A stretch of DNA of 64,000 bases, taken from contig JAQUIJ010000020.1 in NCBI GenBank assembly GCA_028683385.1, forward strand, positions 34,745 to 98,744, read 5' to 3'. This stretch comes from Prolixibacteraceae bacterium (GTDB lineage Bacteria > Bacteroidota > Bacteroidia > Bacteroidales > Prolixibacteraceae). The notes under the pieces are model-generated. The model searched no databases. It saw nothing but the letters and a program-made list of their open reading frames with translations, and had not been told where the DNA came from. Positions 31,160 through 41,202 of the stretch are shown here, piece by piece. Both the position numbers and the translations under genes were made by a program. Position 1 is the stretch's first letter. Every line of letters begins with the position of its first letter.

Positions 31160-33583
31160 GTGCGACTTTCTGAAGTAAAAAATAAAGAAACTGTAATAAT
31201 CACTAAGGTTTTAGGTCATGGTTCTTTTCGTAAAAGAATCACTGAAATGGGCTTTGTGAAGGGTAAGGAGGTTACCGTAATCAAGAATGCTCCTTTTAAT
31301 GGTCCCATTGAGTACAAAATTTTGGATTACAACATTACTCTTCGCCGGACTGAAGCCAATCTAATTGAAGTCGTAAGTCAAGACGAAGCGCATACATTTG
31401 TAGCTCAAAACTTCGAAGGAGTTATCGACTATGAAAATCTAAAAATTTCAGCAAAAGAGAAAGAACGCACTATCAATATTGCATTGGTTGGAAATCCGAA
31501 CTGCGGGAAAACAACCTTATTTAATTTTCTCTCAGGCTCAAAAGAACATGTAGGTAACTATAGTGGTGTTACAATTGATGCCAAGAAAGCAACTTTCACC
31601 AACAACGGATACCTCTTTAATATTTTCGACTTACCAGGGACTTATTCCTTAACAGCTTATTCACCTGAAGAAATCTACGTAAGGAACTTTATCATGGACG
31701 AAACTCCTGATATTGTAATTAACGTGATTGACTCGTCCAATTTGGAGCGAAATCTCTTCCTGACAACTCAATTAATTGATATGGACATCAAGGTGGTTGT
31801 TGCCTTGAATATGTATGATGAATTATTAAAGAACGGCGGAAAATTTGATTATCGGAGCCTGGGAAAACTCATCGGAATACCAATTATTCCTTTGGTAAGT
31901 TCCAAAGGGAAAGGCATTCAGGAGTTGATTGAGAAAACCATTGAAGTATATGAAGATCAGGATCCAATTGTAAGACACATTCACATCAATTATGGTATTG
32001 AGCTCGAAAAATCAATTCAAGCGCTGAGAAAAAAGATAAAACTTGAAAAGCCAATTACTGATCATATTTCCTCAAGATTTCTAGCTATTAAATTACTTGA
32101 GCGAGACAAACAAACAAGCGAGTCTCTGAGTTCGTACCCCAATTATCTGGAAATTGAAAAGGCTGCTCAAAGTGAAATCAAGAGAATTGAGAGTATATAC
32201 AATGAAGATAGTGAAACAGTTATAACCGATGCGAAATATGGATTTATTTCAGGAGCTCTTCAGGAAACCTACAAACAAAGAAAGAAGAATACTGCAAAGA
32301 CTTCGGAAAAGATCGACAAAATACTCACGAACAACATATTAGGATTCCCAATTTTCATTCTTTCCATTTCATTAGCCTTTTTTGCAACTTTCAAAATTGG
32401 TGCTATCCCGATGCATTGGATCGAAAACCTGATTGCATTTATCAGTCAGCATATTTCAGAACTCCTGCCTAATGGCATGCTCAAAGATCTTATTATTCAT
32501 GGCATCATTGATGGAACAGGAAGTGTCTTGGTGTTTCTACCCAATATCCTGATTTTATTTCTTTTCCTTTCCTTTATGGAAGACTCTGGTTACATGGCCA
32601 GAGCTGCTTTTATCATGGATAAAATAATGCACCGATTTGGATTACATGGAAGGTCTTTCATTCCAATGGTAATGGGTTTTGGTTGCAATGTTCCGGCAAT
32701 AATGGCAACGCGAACGCTTCGTAGCCCCAGTGACCGTTTGTTAACCATGCTTATAATTCCCTTCATGTCATGCAGTGCAAGGCTTCCGGTTTATGTGCTT
32801 TTTATTACGGCATTCTTTCCACAAAATCCTGCTTTGGTGTTAAGTGCTATTTATTTCTCCGGAATACTAATTGCCTTTTTAACAGCGCAGCTTCTTAACC
32901 GGACTATTTTCAAGAGTAAAGAAACACCTTTTGTGTTGGAACTACCACCCTACCGGCTACCTACTGTGAAAAACATTCTTATTCACATGTGGGATAAAGC
33001 CAGACAGTATTTGCAGAAAATCGGCGGAGTAATATTAATCGGCGTTATAATCATCTGGGCTTTAGGCTACTTTCCAAGAGAAATTCCATCTGACAACAGC
33101 AATATACCTGAAATAGTTACTAATCAATCCAGTCTGGTTAAGAGTCAAAGCCAAAGGTTGCAAAATAGCTATCTGGGACAATTGGGACAATTTATTCAGC
33201 CTGTTATGTCGCCATTAGGTTTCGACTGGAAAATGAGTGTTAGCCTATTGGCTGGTCTTCCGGCTAAAGAAATAATCGTTAGCACAATGGGCGTTTTGTA
33301 TCAAGTTGAACAGGATCATAAAAACATTGGGCTGAGTGCCAAATTAACTCAGGAAGAATACATTTCAGGTGAAAAGAAAGGAGAAAAAGTGATCTCAATA
33401 CCAGTTGCTTTGGCTTTTCTTGCTTTTGTATTGATCTATTTCCCATGTTTAGGTGTTATTGCTACAATAAGAAGCGAATCAGGAAAAATAAAATGGGCTT
33501 TATTTACAGTTGTTTACACGACGAGTGTTGCCTGGATAATTTCATTTTTGGTGTTTCGGGTTTCAACATACATCTTAATGTAA
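31160..33583 (+). CDS. feoB: FeoA-FeoB fusion, ferrous iron transporter
   Basis: 807 residues, GTG start. Residues 1-70 are a FeoA (SH3-like) domain with LGHGSFRKRITEMGFVKG. The G domain begins near 105 with GNPNCGKTTLFN (G1), DLPGTYSL (G3) and LNMYDE (G4 variant). The membrane part has two Gate motifs: GFGCNVPAIMATR with the conserved Cys, and the second around LLAGLPAKEIIVSTMG. Brings Fe2+ into the cytoplasm. FeoA fused to FeoB is usual in Bacteroidota. Followed after 7 bp by its Cys-rich partner. Confidence 0.96.
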   Translation: MRLSEVKNKETVIITKVLGHGSFRKRITEMGFVKGKEVTVIKNAPFNGPIEYKILDYNITLRRTEANLIEVVSQDEAHTFVAQNFEGVIDYENLKISAKEKERTINIALVGNPNCGKTTLFNFLSGSKEHVGNYSGVTIDAKKATFTNNGYLFNIFDLPGTYSLTAYSPEEIYVRNFIMDETPDIVINVIDSSNLERNLFLTTQLIDMDIKVVVALNMYDELLKNGGKFDYRSLGKLIGIPIIPLVSSKGKGIQELIEKTIEVYEDQDPIVRHIHINYGIELEKSIQALRKKIKLEKPITDHISSRFLAIKLLERDKQTSESLSSYPNYLEIEKAAQSEIKRIESIYNEDSETVITDAKYGFISGALQETYKQRKKNTAKTSEKIDKILTNNILGFPIFILSISLAFFATFKIGAIPMHWIENLIAFISQHISELLPNGMLKDLIIHGIIDGTGSVLVFLPNILILFLFLSFMEDSGYMARAAFIMDKIMHRFGLHGRSFIPMVMGFGCNVPAIMATRTLRSPSDRLLTMLIIPFMSCSARLPVYVLFITAFFPQNPALVLSAIYFSGILIAFLTAQLLNRTIFKSKETPFVLELPPYRLPTVKNILIHMWDKARQYLQKIGGVILIGVIIIWALGYFPREIPSDNSNIPEIVTNQSSLVKSQSQRLQNSYLGQLGQFIQPVMSPLGFDWKMSVSLLAGLPAKEIIVSTMGVLYQVEQDHKNIGLSAKLTQEEYISGEKKGEKVISIPVALAFLAFVLIYFPCLGVIATIRSESGKIKWALFTVVYTTSVAWIISFLVFRVSTYILM

Positions 33584-33590
33584 TACAATC

Positions 33591-33800
33591 ATGATACAGA
33601 ATATCATTGCCTATCTAATTATATCAGTTGCTTTTGGCGCATTGGCGCTAAATATTCTCCAGTTTTTCAACCTTGTTGGTAAAAAATCTGGCAATACAAC
33701 AAAATGTAGTGGATGTTCAGGCGGATGTGAAATAAAAGAAATTCAGCAATTCAAAAAAGACAAACCGACAAATTATAATCAATTCAGGATGCAATTATAA
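33591..33800 (+). CDS. FeoB-associated Cys-rich membrane protein
   Basis: 69 residues: one N-terminal membrane helix (IIAYLIISVAFGALALNIL) and a CSGCSGGC cluster at about 44-51. Typical small partner encoded after feoB; may bind iron or regulate FeoB. Its last bases overlap the end of rpe, which runs the other way. Confidence 0.88.
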   Translation: MIQNIIAYLIISVAFGALALNILQFFNLVGKKSGNTTKCSGCSGGCEIKEIQQFKKDKPTNYNQFRMQL

Positions 33801-34442
33801 TTGTTTCAGTGCCGCGATGGTTTCAATCGGACTATTTGCATTAAAGACAAAGCTGCCAGCAACCAAAATATCAACACCCGATTCATAAAGTTTTTTCCCC
33901 ACTTCGAAATTCACGCCACCATCAACCTCGATCTGGGTTTTTAAATTTCGCTTTAAGATCATCTCTTTCAATGCAACAACTTTCTGATAAGTATTTTCGA
34001 TAAATAACTGACCACCAAAGCCTGGATTTACCGACATCAGCAAAACCATATCCAATTCTGAAATAATATCTTCAAGTAAAGCTACCGGTGTATGCGGATT
34101 GAGACAAACACTTGCCTTTATTCCAAGGCTCTTAATTTGCTGAATGGTGCGATGCAAATGAGTGCAAGCTTCGTAATGAACAGTAATAATCGAAGCGCCT
34201 GCCTTAAAGAAATCGCTGATATATTTATCATGATTTACAATCATAAGATGAACATCAAGCGGTTTGGTACTTATCTGATTAACAGCTTGAATGATTGGAA
34301 TACCGAATGAAATATTAGGAACAAAAACACCATCCATAACATCACAATGTATAAAATCAGCTTCACTCCGATTAAGCATTTCAACTTCTTCGCCTAGTCG
34401 ATTAAAATTAGCAGCAAGTATTGATGGTGCGACAAGTTTCAT
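33795..34442 (-). CDS. rpe: Ribulose-phosphate 3-epimerase
   Basis: Start taken at the ATG at 34442 (MKLVAPSILAANF), 215 residues; an ATG three codons upstream is possible. Family signatures: FIHCDVMDGVFVPNISFG, DVHLMIVNHDKY, LLMSVNPGFGGQLFI and IEVDGGVN. It interconverts ribulose-5-phosphate and xylulose-5-phosphate in the pentose phosphate pathway. Metal-binding His/Asp all present. Lies downstream of rpoD with a terminator between. Confidence 0.96.
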   Translation of the reverse strand: MKLVAPSILAANFNRLGEEVEMLNRSEADFIHCDVMDGVFVPNISFGIPIIQAVNQISTKPLDVHLMIVNHDKYISDFFKAGASIITVHYEACTHLHRTIQQIKSLGIKASVCLNPHTPVALLEDIISELDMVLLMSVNPGFGGQLFIENTYQKVVALKEMILKRNLKTQIEVDGGVNFEVGKKLYESGVDILVAGSFVFNANSPIETIAALKQL

Positions 34443-34498
34443 AAGTAACAATTTTATGCCAAATGTAAGATTTTATCCTTTTTATCGAATATCTACAA

Positions 34499-34531
34499 AA
34501 AAAAATAAAGCTGCCCAAAGCAGCTTTTATT
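34499..34531 (-). terminator. rpoD terminator
   Basis: AAAGCTGC-ccaaa-GCAGCTTT (34507-34527); the minus transcript has a run of eight T right after, 5 bp past the rpoD stop. Confidence 0.8.
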
Positions 34532-34535
34532 GAAT

Positions 34536-35396
34536 TTACAAGTAGGTTCTAAGTAATTTGTTGCGGTAATGATTTCGCATTTTCTTAATCGTCTTTTCTT
34601 TTATTTGCCTGACACGTTCTCTTGTCAAGCCAAACTCATCACCAATTTCTTCAAGCGTATGCTGACGCTGACCACTCAATCCAAAATAATAACGAATAAC
34701 ATCGGCTTCGCGCTCACCCAGAGTTGATAAGGTTCTTTCAATTTCCTTGCAAAGCGACACAGTCATCAAGCCTTTATCCGGACTTAAAGAATCCTCATTC
34801 AATAAAACATCGTACATGTTTCCGCCTTCCTCATCATGTATCGGTGCATCCATTGAAATATGATGTGACGATACTTTTAAAGCGTCTTCCACAATATCAG
34901 AGGAAGTTTCAAGCATAAAAGCCACTTCTTCAGCCGTAGGTTCACGTTGATATTCCTGCTCAAGACGACTGAACGTTTTGTTAATCCGGGTAATTGAACC
35001 TATTTTATTTAACGGCAATCTCACAATACGTGCCTGTTCTGCTAATGCCTGAAGAATGGCTTGACGAATCCACCAAACCCCATAGGAAATGAATTTAAAT
35101 CCACGTGTTTCATCATAACGCTGAGCGGCCTTAATTAGGCCAAGATTACCCTCATTGATTAAATCAGGTAAACTTAGCCCCTGATTCTGATATTGTTTTG
35201 CTACAGACACAACAAATCGTAAATTGGCTTTAATTAATGTCTCCAAGGCATCTTTATCACCTTTCTTTATTCTCTTGGCCAATTCAACTTCTTCGTCCGA
35301 AGTTACCAAATCAACTTTCCCAATTTCATGCAGGTATTTATCAAGCGATAATGTCTCCCTGTTTGTAACCTGTTTTGCAATTTTAAGCTGTCTCAT
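34536..35396 (-). CDS. rpoD: Primary sigma factor (RpoD)
   Basis: 286 residues from [20 protein letters not shown] (the adjacent upstream Met is an alternative). Region 1.2 is followed by region 2 ([40 protein letters not shown]), region 3 and region 4 ([35 protein letters not shown]). The short form without region 1.1 is typical of the Bacteroidota housekeeping sigma factor, which recognises TTTG/TAnnTTTG promoters like those seen in this window. Confidence 0.95.
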   Translation of the reverse strand: MRQLKIAKQVTNRETLSLDKYLHEIGKVDLVTSDEEVELAKRIKKGDKDALETLIKANLRFVVSVAKQYQNQGLSLPDLINEGNLGLIKAAQRYDETRGFKFISYGVWWIRQAILQALAEQARIVRLPLNKIGSITRINKTFSRLEQEYQREPTAEEVAFMLETSSDIVEDALKVSSHHISMDAPIHDEEGGNMYDVLLNEDSLSPDKGLMTVSLCKEIERTLSTLGEREADVIRYYFGLSGQRQHTLEEIGDEFGLTRERVRQIKEKTIKKMRNHYRNKLLRTYL

Positions 35397-35782
35397 CATC
35401 TAAACTTATGAAGGTTCACTCTCAAATAAAAGTCGGCAAATACGAATTATTCATGACGAAAGTAATTAATATAGAATTCTTTCACTTAACCTAAACCATA
35501 AATTTATATGAAGTGTACGTTATTTTACTTGAATGGTTTTAATAAGCCAATGAATGACACTTTCAAGAAAAATATTTTTTGAAGTTTTACCCTAAAAACA
35601 TGAATTCAAATTCCAGAATCCGGTTTTTAAGTCGATTTTTCATCTTTTACTTGGCTTTAATTTAGGATTTAGCTATACTTGCAAAAAATTTCGAACAAGT
35701 ATCGATCATCCAAATTATCAATTCCACTTTTCTTTTTTCTAATCACTTGACCTTTTGGATATTAACAAATCAATCAAAAATT
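35397..35782. other. Divergent rpoD/rho intergenic region
   Basis: 386 bp without a gene, AT-rich. A likely rho promoter is TTG at 35651-35653 and TATACTTG at 35674-35681 (20 bp spacing), giving a 5' leader of about 95 nt, which fits the known autoregulation of rho in other bacteria. No hairpin attenuator was recognised in the leader. The rpoD promoter was not resolved. Confidence 0.5.
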
Positions 35783-37687
35783 ATGTATGATATTATTGAA
35801 TTAAGCAGAAAACTTCTTCCTGACTTAAAAGAAATTGCAAAAGAACTTGACATTAAAAAAATCGAATCTTTCAAAAAACAAGATTTAATTTATAAAATTC
35901 TTGATACTCAAGCTATTTTGGCTTCAGAAAAAAAAACGGATGATAAAAAACTAAAGTCTCCGAGAGATGTAAATCCAAAACGCGAAGAAAGTTCTGTCTT
36001 TAAATTATTTAGTAGAAAAAAAGAGGAAAAGCCGGCGGAGATTTCTGAAGAAAAGCTAGCAGAGAAACAAGACTTGGAAACGCCAGTTGTTTCTGCAGAA
36101 AATGAACCACGAAAAGAGGGCAAAAGAGAACTTCAGATCAAGAAAAGACCACGTACAGAGCACATTAAAGCTGGATCGTCAAATCACAATCCAAATCAGA
36201 ATCCGAATGCAAAACAGAATATAAATCCAAATCAGCGGCAAAATCCGAACCAGAATCCTGAAAACAATCAGAAACAAAACGATCAGCCGAAATTCAATCA
36301 AAACCCAAAAGTTAGACAGGAAATTCTGTTTCCTGAAGATCCAATTGAAACGGAATCAGTAATCGCCATTGCAGAACCTAATGAAGAACAGGCTGTTCAA
36401 TCATCGAATCAAGAGTTCAAAACAGAACAACAGCCTCAAGAAGAAACCAGACCTGATGATTTGACCGAAAAACGGAATGACAATCAGAACAAAAAGAAAT
36501 GGGAAAATCGCGATAATCAAGGTCCAAAACCCCAGAAACAACAAAATCAGGAAAAACCATACGAATTTGATGGAATCATAAGTAACACCGGCGCCTTGGA
36601 AATCATGGCTGACGGTTATGGATTTCTTCGTTCATCAGACTTTAATTACCTGAATTCACCTGACGATATTTACGTATCACAATCTCAAATCAAGTTATTT
36701 GGTTTGAAAACTGGTGATACTGTAACAGGAACAATTCGTCCTCCGAAAGAAGGTGAGAAATATTTCCCGCTGATCAAGGTAATCGAAATTAACGGACGAA
36801 CTCCTGATTACATCAGAGATCGCGTACCATTTGAGCATTTAACTCCTTTATTTCCAAACGAAAAATTCAATTTGACCGGAAACGGACATGATAATCTTTC
36901 AACCCGAATCGTTGACCTTTTTGCTCCAATCGGCAAAGGACAGCGTGGTTTAATTGTTGCTCAGCCAAAAACCGGCAAAACCGTTTTACTGAAAGAGATT
37001 GCCAATGCTATTGCGGCCAACAATCCTGAAGTTTATATGATGGTTTTGCTGATTGACGAGCGTCCTGAAGAGGTAACCGACATGGCCCGCCATGTAAATG
37101 CTGAAGTTATTTCATCAACTTTTGATGAGCCGGCTGAACGTCACGTACGTGTTGCAGGCATGGTACTAGAAAAAGCCAAACGTTTGGTTGAATGTGGTCA
37201 CGATGTAGTAATTCTTCTGGATTCTATCACACGTTTAGCTCGCGCTTACAATACTGTTGCTCCGGCTTCGGGAAAAGTTTTATCGGGTGGTGTTGATGCC
37301 AATGCATTGCACAAACCAAAACGCTTCTTTGGAGCGGCTCGTAACATCGAAGAAGGCGGATCACTTACTATTATCGCAACTGCATTGATTGACACCGGCT
37401 CGAAAATGGACGAAGTAATCTTTGAAGAATTCAAGGGTACAGGTAATATGGAATTACAGCTCGACCGGAAATTATCGAACAAACGAATTTTCCCTGCGGT
37501 GGATATTACTTCTTCAAGTACACGTCGCGAAGATTTGCTGATGAACAAAAATATGCTCGACAAGACCTATATTTTACGCAATTTCCTCAGCGATATGAAC
37601 TCAATTGAAGCGATGGAATTCATCAAAACACGAATCATGAGAACCGATTCGATTGAAGAATTCCTGGTCTCAATGAACGATCAATAA
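35783..37687 (+). CDS. rho: Transcription termination factor Rho with Asn/Gln-rich insert
   Basis: Start at the ATG at 35783 ([20 protein letters not shown]), 634 residues against about 420 in E. coli. Rho N-terminal SAP-like domain (1-50), then a disordered charged and Asn/Gln-rich insert (about 60-265; repeats of NPNQNPN), RNA-binding CSD ([20 protein letters not shown]), and the RecA-like core with [15 protein letters not shown] and [13 protein letters not shown]. Long disordered inserts in Bacteroidota Rho have been linked to condensate formation. Hexameric RNA helicase releasing RNA polymerase. Confidence 0.96.
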   Translation: MYDIIELSRKLLPDLKEIAKELDIKKIESFKKQDLIYKILDTQAILASEKKTDDKKLKSPRDVNPKREESSVFKLFSRKKEEKPAEISEEKLAEKQDLETPVVSAENEPRKEGKRELQIKKRPRTEHIKAGSSNHNPNQNPNAKQNINPNQRQNPNQNPENNQKQNDQPKFNQNPKVRQEILFPEDPIETESVIAIAEPNEEQAVQSSNQEFKTEQQPQEETRPDDLTEKRNDNQNKKKWENRDNQGPKPQKQQNQEKPYEFDGIISNTGALEIMADGYGFLRSSDFNYLNSPDDIYVSQSQIKLFGLKTGDTVTGTIRPPKEGEKYFPLIKVIEINGRTPDYIRDRVPFEHLTPLFPNEKFNLTGNGHDNLSTRIVDLFAPIGKGQRGLIVAQPKTGKTVLLKEIANAIAANNPEVYMMVLLIDERPEEVTDMARHVNAEVISSTFDEPAERHVRVAGMVLEKAKRLVECGHDVVILLDSITRLARAYNTVAPASGKVLSGGVDANALHKPKRFFGAARNIEEGGSLTIIATALIDTGSKMDEVIFEEFKGTGNMELQLDRKLSNKRIFPAVDITSSSTRREDLLMNKNMLDKTYILRNFLSDMNSIEAMEFIKTRIMRTDSIEEFLVSMNDQ

Positions 37688-37708
37688 ACAGATTTACTGT
37701 AATATACT

Positions 37709-37738
37709 AAAAGAGAGCCCCAAAAGCTCTCTTTTTTA
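37709..37738. terminator. Bidirectional terminator between rho and U32 gene
   Basis: AAGAGAGC (37711-37718) and GCTCTCTT (37726-37733) with T-runs on both strands, serving the convergent ends. Confidence 0.8.
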
Positions 37739-39727
37739 TTTTAGTCCCAATTTGAAGTTGAAGTTTGAGGAAGGCTGAACGGGTTCAGAATCGAGAAACT
37801 TTTTCAGGATACGCTTAACCACATTGGCAGTCATCAGTTCACCGGAATAGTCGATTAAAAACCTATTGAACCCGTTCTTTTCCAATTGTTTCCGATAATG
37901 GAATAATGCCACTGGAATGGATGGATGAACAATGGTAGTCCCGTCTTTTACTGAGACTTTGAATTTCCTATTGGCTTCATCAGCAAACAAACTGTTTTCC
38001 TGATTTACTTTAACCGGCATTCTGGAATAAAACAACTCAGGATAAAAATACAGTGGAACAATTCCCTGTTTATTGCTCATCGACAGTAAATTATCCAGAT
38101 CGTTTTCGAGCGGATAGGTAAACTCGGCAATTTTTTCTTCATGCAACATTCGCGCTGAAGCATCATTCAAAACATACACATTTTCGTTACAACTCACTTT
38201 CGCTCCGGAAGGAAGTAGCATTTTTTGAGATAATTGACTAATAAAAAAGTGATTAAATCCAGAGGCAACCAATTTCAAGGCAAATTTTCGATAAAAATCA
38301 AGATGCTTCTCTGAAATAAACTTAGGAAGCTCAATCCGAATCTTTTGTCTATTTTGCTGATGAACGGTAGAATTTGGGTCGAATTTTTCCCAATCGGATC
38401 GTTTATAGGAAAGGATTACCGCATCGTAATCGTCGAAACGTAATTTGGGCAACCATGCCGGACTTCCAATCCTGACCAATAACATTGGCTTTTGCTGTTT
38501 GCCACCCTCAATTTGGAGTCCTCTTCTAATCTCCTGTTTTTTTATTGGTATTTTTTTTAGCTCCGGAAGAGAATTTACATTTCCCAACCGGGATGAAAAA
38601 CTTTGCGTTTTAACCCGAACCAAAAGCACATCATCGCCTTTGGTTATCTGTCCAAATAAATCTGCTGAAACCTGATATACATTTCCATTTTGACTGAAAT
38701 TCTCAATCTTCACGTACAATTGCTCGTCGTCATTCGCATTTCGAACCCGAATCCGATAACCTTCGTCCAGTTTTTCAGAACTGGTAAACGAAATGGTTTT
38801 CCGGCTAACGTCAGTAATCTGCCCAATATGGATACCAATAGAAGGATCGTCAGTTATTCCATCGCTTACATTTCCACCTAAAAACCATGCAGTTTTTTCT
38901 CTGCCCATATCCAATTCAAGCATTTGTGCTGCCAACTCAGTATTTTGCGGATTATCAAGCGCCATTCGATAGGCCTTGCAAACCTGGTAAACGTAGTCAG
39001 CCGATTTCATACGACCTTCAATTTTCAAGGAGCGAATGCCCAATTTCATTAATTTCTGAAGATTTTCAATTTGCTGATTGTCTTTCAGGCTAAAAAGAGT
39101 ATGTTGCTCTCCCCCCTCTTGATAAATCCGGCGGCAACTTTGCTTGCAAATACCCCGATTGGCCCCCTGTCCTCCGGAATAGCTACTAAACAGGCACATT
39201 CCTGAAAATGAATAGCACAATGCCCCATGAATAAAAACTTCCAATTCAGCCTTGCTTTGTTGGGCAATAGTTTCCAGTTCGGGCATGGTTAACTCGCGAG
39301 CCAAAACGGTACGAACAATTCCTTTTGAAGCGCCATAATTAACGCCAACCGAATTGTGATTTCCCATTTGAGTACTGGCATGCAATACCAGTCGTGGAAA
39401 ATATTTCTTTGCCAGGTAATAAGTTCCCCAATCCTGAATGATCACACCTTTTACTTTAACCGCGTCAAGAAAAGCGAGTACATCAATCAATTGATCGAGT
39501 TCCCGATTCTTAATCAGAACATTCAGCGTGACGTATATTTTTACATTTTTCTCGCGAGCTTTCAGAACAGCCAACTGAAGCAATGGTCGCGTAAAATTAC
39601 TAGCCCGTCCGCGGGCATTAAATTCCTGAAGTCCCATAAAAATGGCATCAGCTCCAGCATTCAAAGCAGCGTAAAAAGATTCAATATTTCCAACTGGAGC
39701 TAATAACTCAGGTTTCTGTTTTAACAT
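37736..39727 (-). CDS. Peptidase U32 family protein (RlhA-like)
   Basis: 663 residues. U32 core in the first 350 residues: ELLAPVGNIESFYAALNAGA, the signature EVFIHGALCYSFSGMCLFSS with GNRGICKQSCR-like AQGANRGICKQSCRR, then SLKDNQQIENLQKLMKLGI and LKIEGRMKSADYV. The four Cys around the signature can hold an Fe-S cluster. The C-terminal 300 residues include a DUF3656-like part. RlhA of E. coli hydroxylates 23S rRNA C2501; protease activity is claimed for some members. Which of these applies cannot be read here. Confidence 0.88.
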   Translation of the reverse strand: MLKQKPELLAPVGNIESFYAALNAGADAIFMGLQEFNARGRASNFTRPLLQLAVLKAREKNVKIYVTLNVLIKNRELDQLIDVLAFLDAVKVKGVIIQDWGTYYLAKKYFPRLVLHASTQMGNHNSVGVNYGASKGIVRTVLARELTMPELETIAQQSKAELEVFIHGALCYSFSGMCLFSSYSGGQGANRGICKQSCRRIYQEGGEQHTLFSLKDNQQIENLQKLMKLGIRSLKIEGRMKSADYVYQVCKAYRMALDNPQNTELAAQMLELDMGREKTAWFLGGNVSDGITDDPSIGIHIGQITDVSRKTISFTSSEKLDEGYRIRVRNANDDEQLYVKIENFSQNGNVYQVSADLFGQITKGDDVLLVRVKTQSFSSRLGNVNSLPELKKIPIKKQEIRRGLQIEGGKQQKPMLLVRIGSPAWLPKLRFDDYDAVILSYKRSDWEKFDPNSTVHQQNRQKIRIELPKFISEKHLDFYRKFALKLVASGFNHFFISQLSQKMLLPSGAKVSCNENVYVLNDASARMLHEEKIAEFTYPLENDLDNLLSMSNKQGIVPLYFYPELFYSRMPVKVNQENSLFADEANRKFKVSVKDGTTIVHPSIPVALFHYRKQLEKNGFNRFLIDYSGELMTANVVKRILKKFLDSEPVQPSSNFNFKLGLK

Positions 39728-39973
39728 TGGGAAAAATTTACGGCGTAAAATTACTCAATTTGGCAACTCCACAACAAGTCAACTCCACAATTCCGAAATG
39801 CGGACCTTCGGTCATTCAAGCGACAGACATGAATTTAATATAATTACGAACTGCACATTACAATGAATTACTATTTTTAACAAATCTAAATTACATTTTT
39901 AAAACAATTTTGCTATCTACGGATTACAATTTACTGAAAACAATGATTAGATTTGTTGCATAAATTTCTGCAA

Positions 39974-41152
39974 ATGCAAAGTTTAGTCAATATTCATAAT
40001 ACTTTACAAGAACAAACCCTAAATACCATCCGAAGAGAACTTATGGATGATATAAACTGGGATGACCGAATCATCGGAATCAAAGGATTTCGGGGAGTCG
40101 GAAAAACAACATTCCTACTTAATGTTGTGAAAGAACGGTATTTGAATGACAAAAGCTGCCTCTATGTAAACCTGAATAATTTCTACTTCACCAAGCGCAA
40201 GATTGTATCGTTTGTTGATGAATTTTATAAAACCGGTGGAAAGACTCTCATTTTTGACCAGATTCACAAATATCCGGAATGGGCTTCTGAGTTAAAAACC
40301 TGCTATGTTAATTTCCCGGAACTGAAAATTATATTCTCAGCCTCTCCCGTTCTTCGCGTTTTGGAAGGAAATAATGAATTAATTGACATTGCCAAAATAT
40401 ATCACCTTGAAGGTCTTTCGTTCAGAGAGTATCTGAATTATCAGTCGAATCTAAATTTCAGGAGGTATTCTCTTCAGGAAATATTAACCAATCACCTCAG
40501 TATTGCCCAGGAAATTGTTCAGGAAGTTAAACCTCTGGCTTATTTCAACGATTATCTAAAAGATGGTTTCTACCCGTATTTTCTCGACAACAAAGGTTTT
40601 TACAGCGAAACTCTTTTAAAGCACATCAATCTGGCGCTCGAAATCGACGTTACCTATCTCAATCAAATCGACTTACAATACCTTCCGAAACTCCGGAAAC
40701 TGTTGCAAATTATCGCCAGCCAGGTTCCTTTTTCGCCAAACGTAAGTAAATTAAGCGCCGATGTTCAAACATCAAGGGCAACCATTATGAACTACCTGAG
40801 GTACATGAAAAATGCGCGAATTATCAATATGCTGTTCTCGAATGGTAACGAAGATGAAATTAAGAAACCTGACCTTGTTTATTTGCACAACACCAATCTG
40901 ATGTATGCCATTGACGATGCAAACATCAATAGTAAAATACTTCGAAAAACGTTCTTTTACAATCAGGTAGGCTACAAAAATCGGATAAAAAGTTCTGAAA
41001 AAGCCGATTTTAAAGTGAATGATCAGATTCACTTCAGCGTTGGCGGGAAATATACTGTACCTGAAGAAAATGGACATTTTGCGGCGGCTGATATGATTGA
41101 AATTGGGAAAGGAGATGTTATTCCTTTGTGGCTCTTTGGCTTTTTATATTAA
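39974..41152 (+). CDS. AAA ATPase with DUF4143-type C-terminus
   Basis: 392 residues from the ATG at 39974 (MQSLVNIHNTLQEQTL); TTG codons upstream are less likely. AAA_14 domain: GIKGFRGVGKTTFLLNVV (Walker A GVGKTT), a degenerate Walker B LIFDQIHKY with Asp-Gln in place of Asp-Glu, and an ISFSASPV-like sensor (IIFSASPVLRVLEG). The C-terminal DUF4143 part has VPFSPNVSKLSADVQTSRAT. Proteins of this kind are common in Bacteroidota and anaerobes, with unclear role, sometimes called toxin-like or archaeal-type ATPases. Stands alone before nifJ. Confidence 0.85.
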   Translation: MQSLVNIHNTLQEQTLNTIRRELMDDINWDDRIIGIKGFRGVGKTTFLLNVVKERYLNDKSCLYVNLNNFYFTKRKIVSFVDEFYKTGGKTLIFDQIHKYPEWASELKTCYVNFPELKIIFSASPVLRVLEGNNELIDIAKIYHLEGLSFREYLNYQSNLNFRRYSLQEILTNHLSIAQEIVQEVKPLAYFNDYLKDGFYPYFLDNKGFYSETLLKHINLALEIDVTYLNQIDLQYLPKLRKLLQIIASQVPFSPNVSKLSADVQTSRATIMNYLRYMKNARIINMLFSNGNEDEIKKPDLVYLHNTNLMYAIDDANINSKILRKTFFYNQVGYKNRIKSSEKADFKVNDQIHFSVGGKYTVPEENGHFAAADMIEIGKGDVIPLWLFGFLY

Positions 41153-41202
41153 TCAGAAATATTAACAGATAAAAAATAAAACACGAATTAAAATTTTCAA
41201 AA

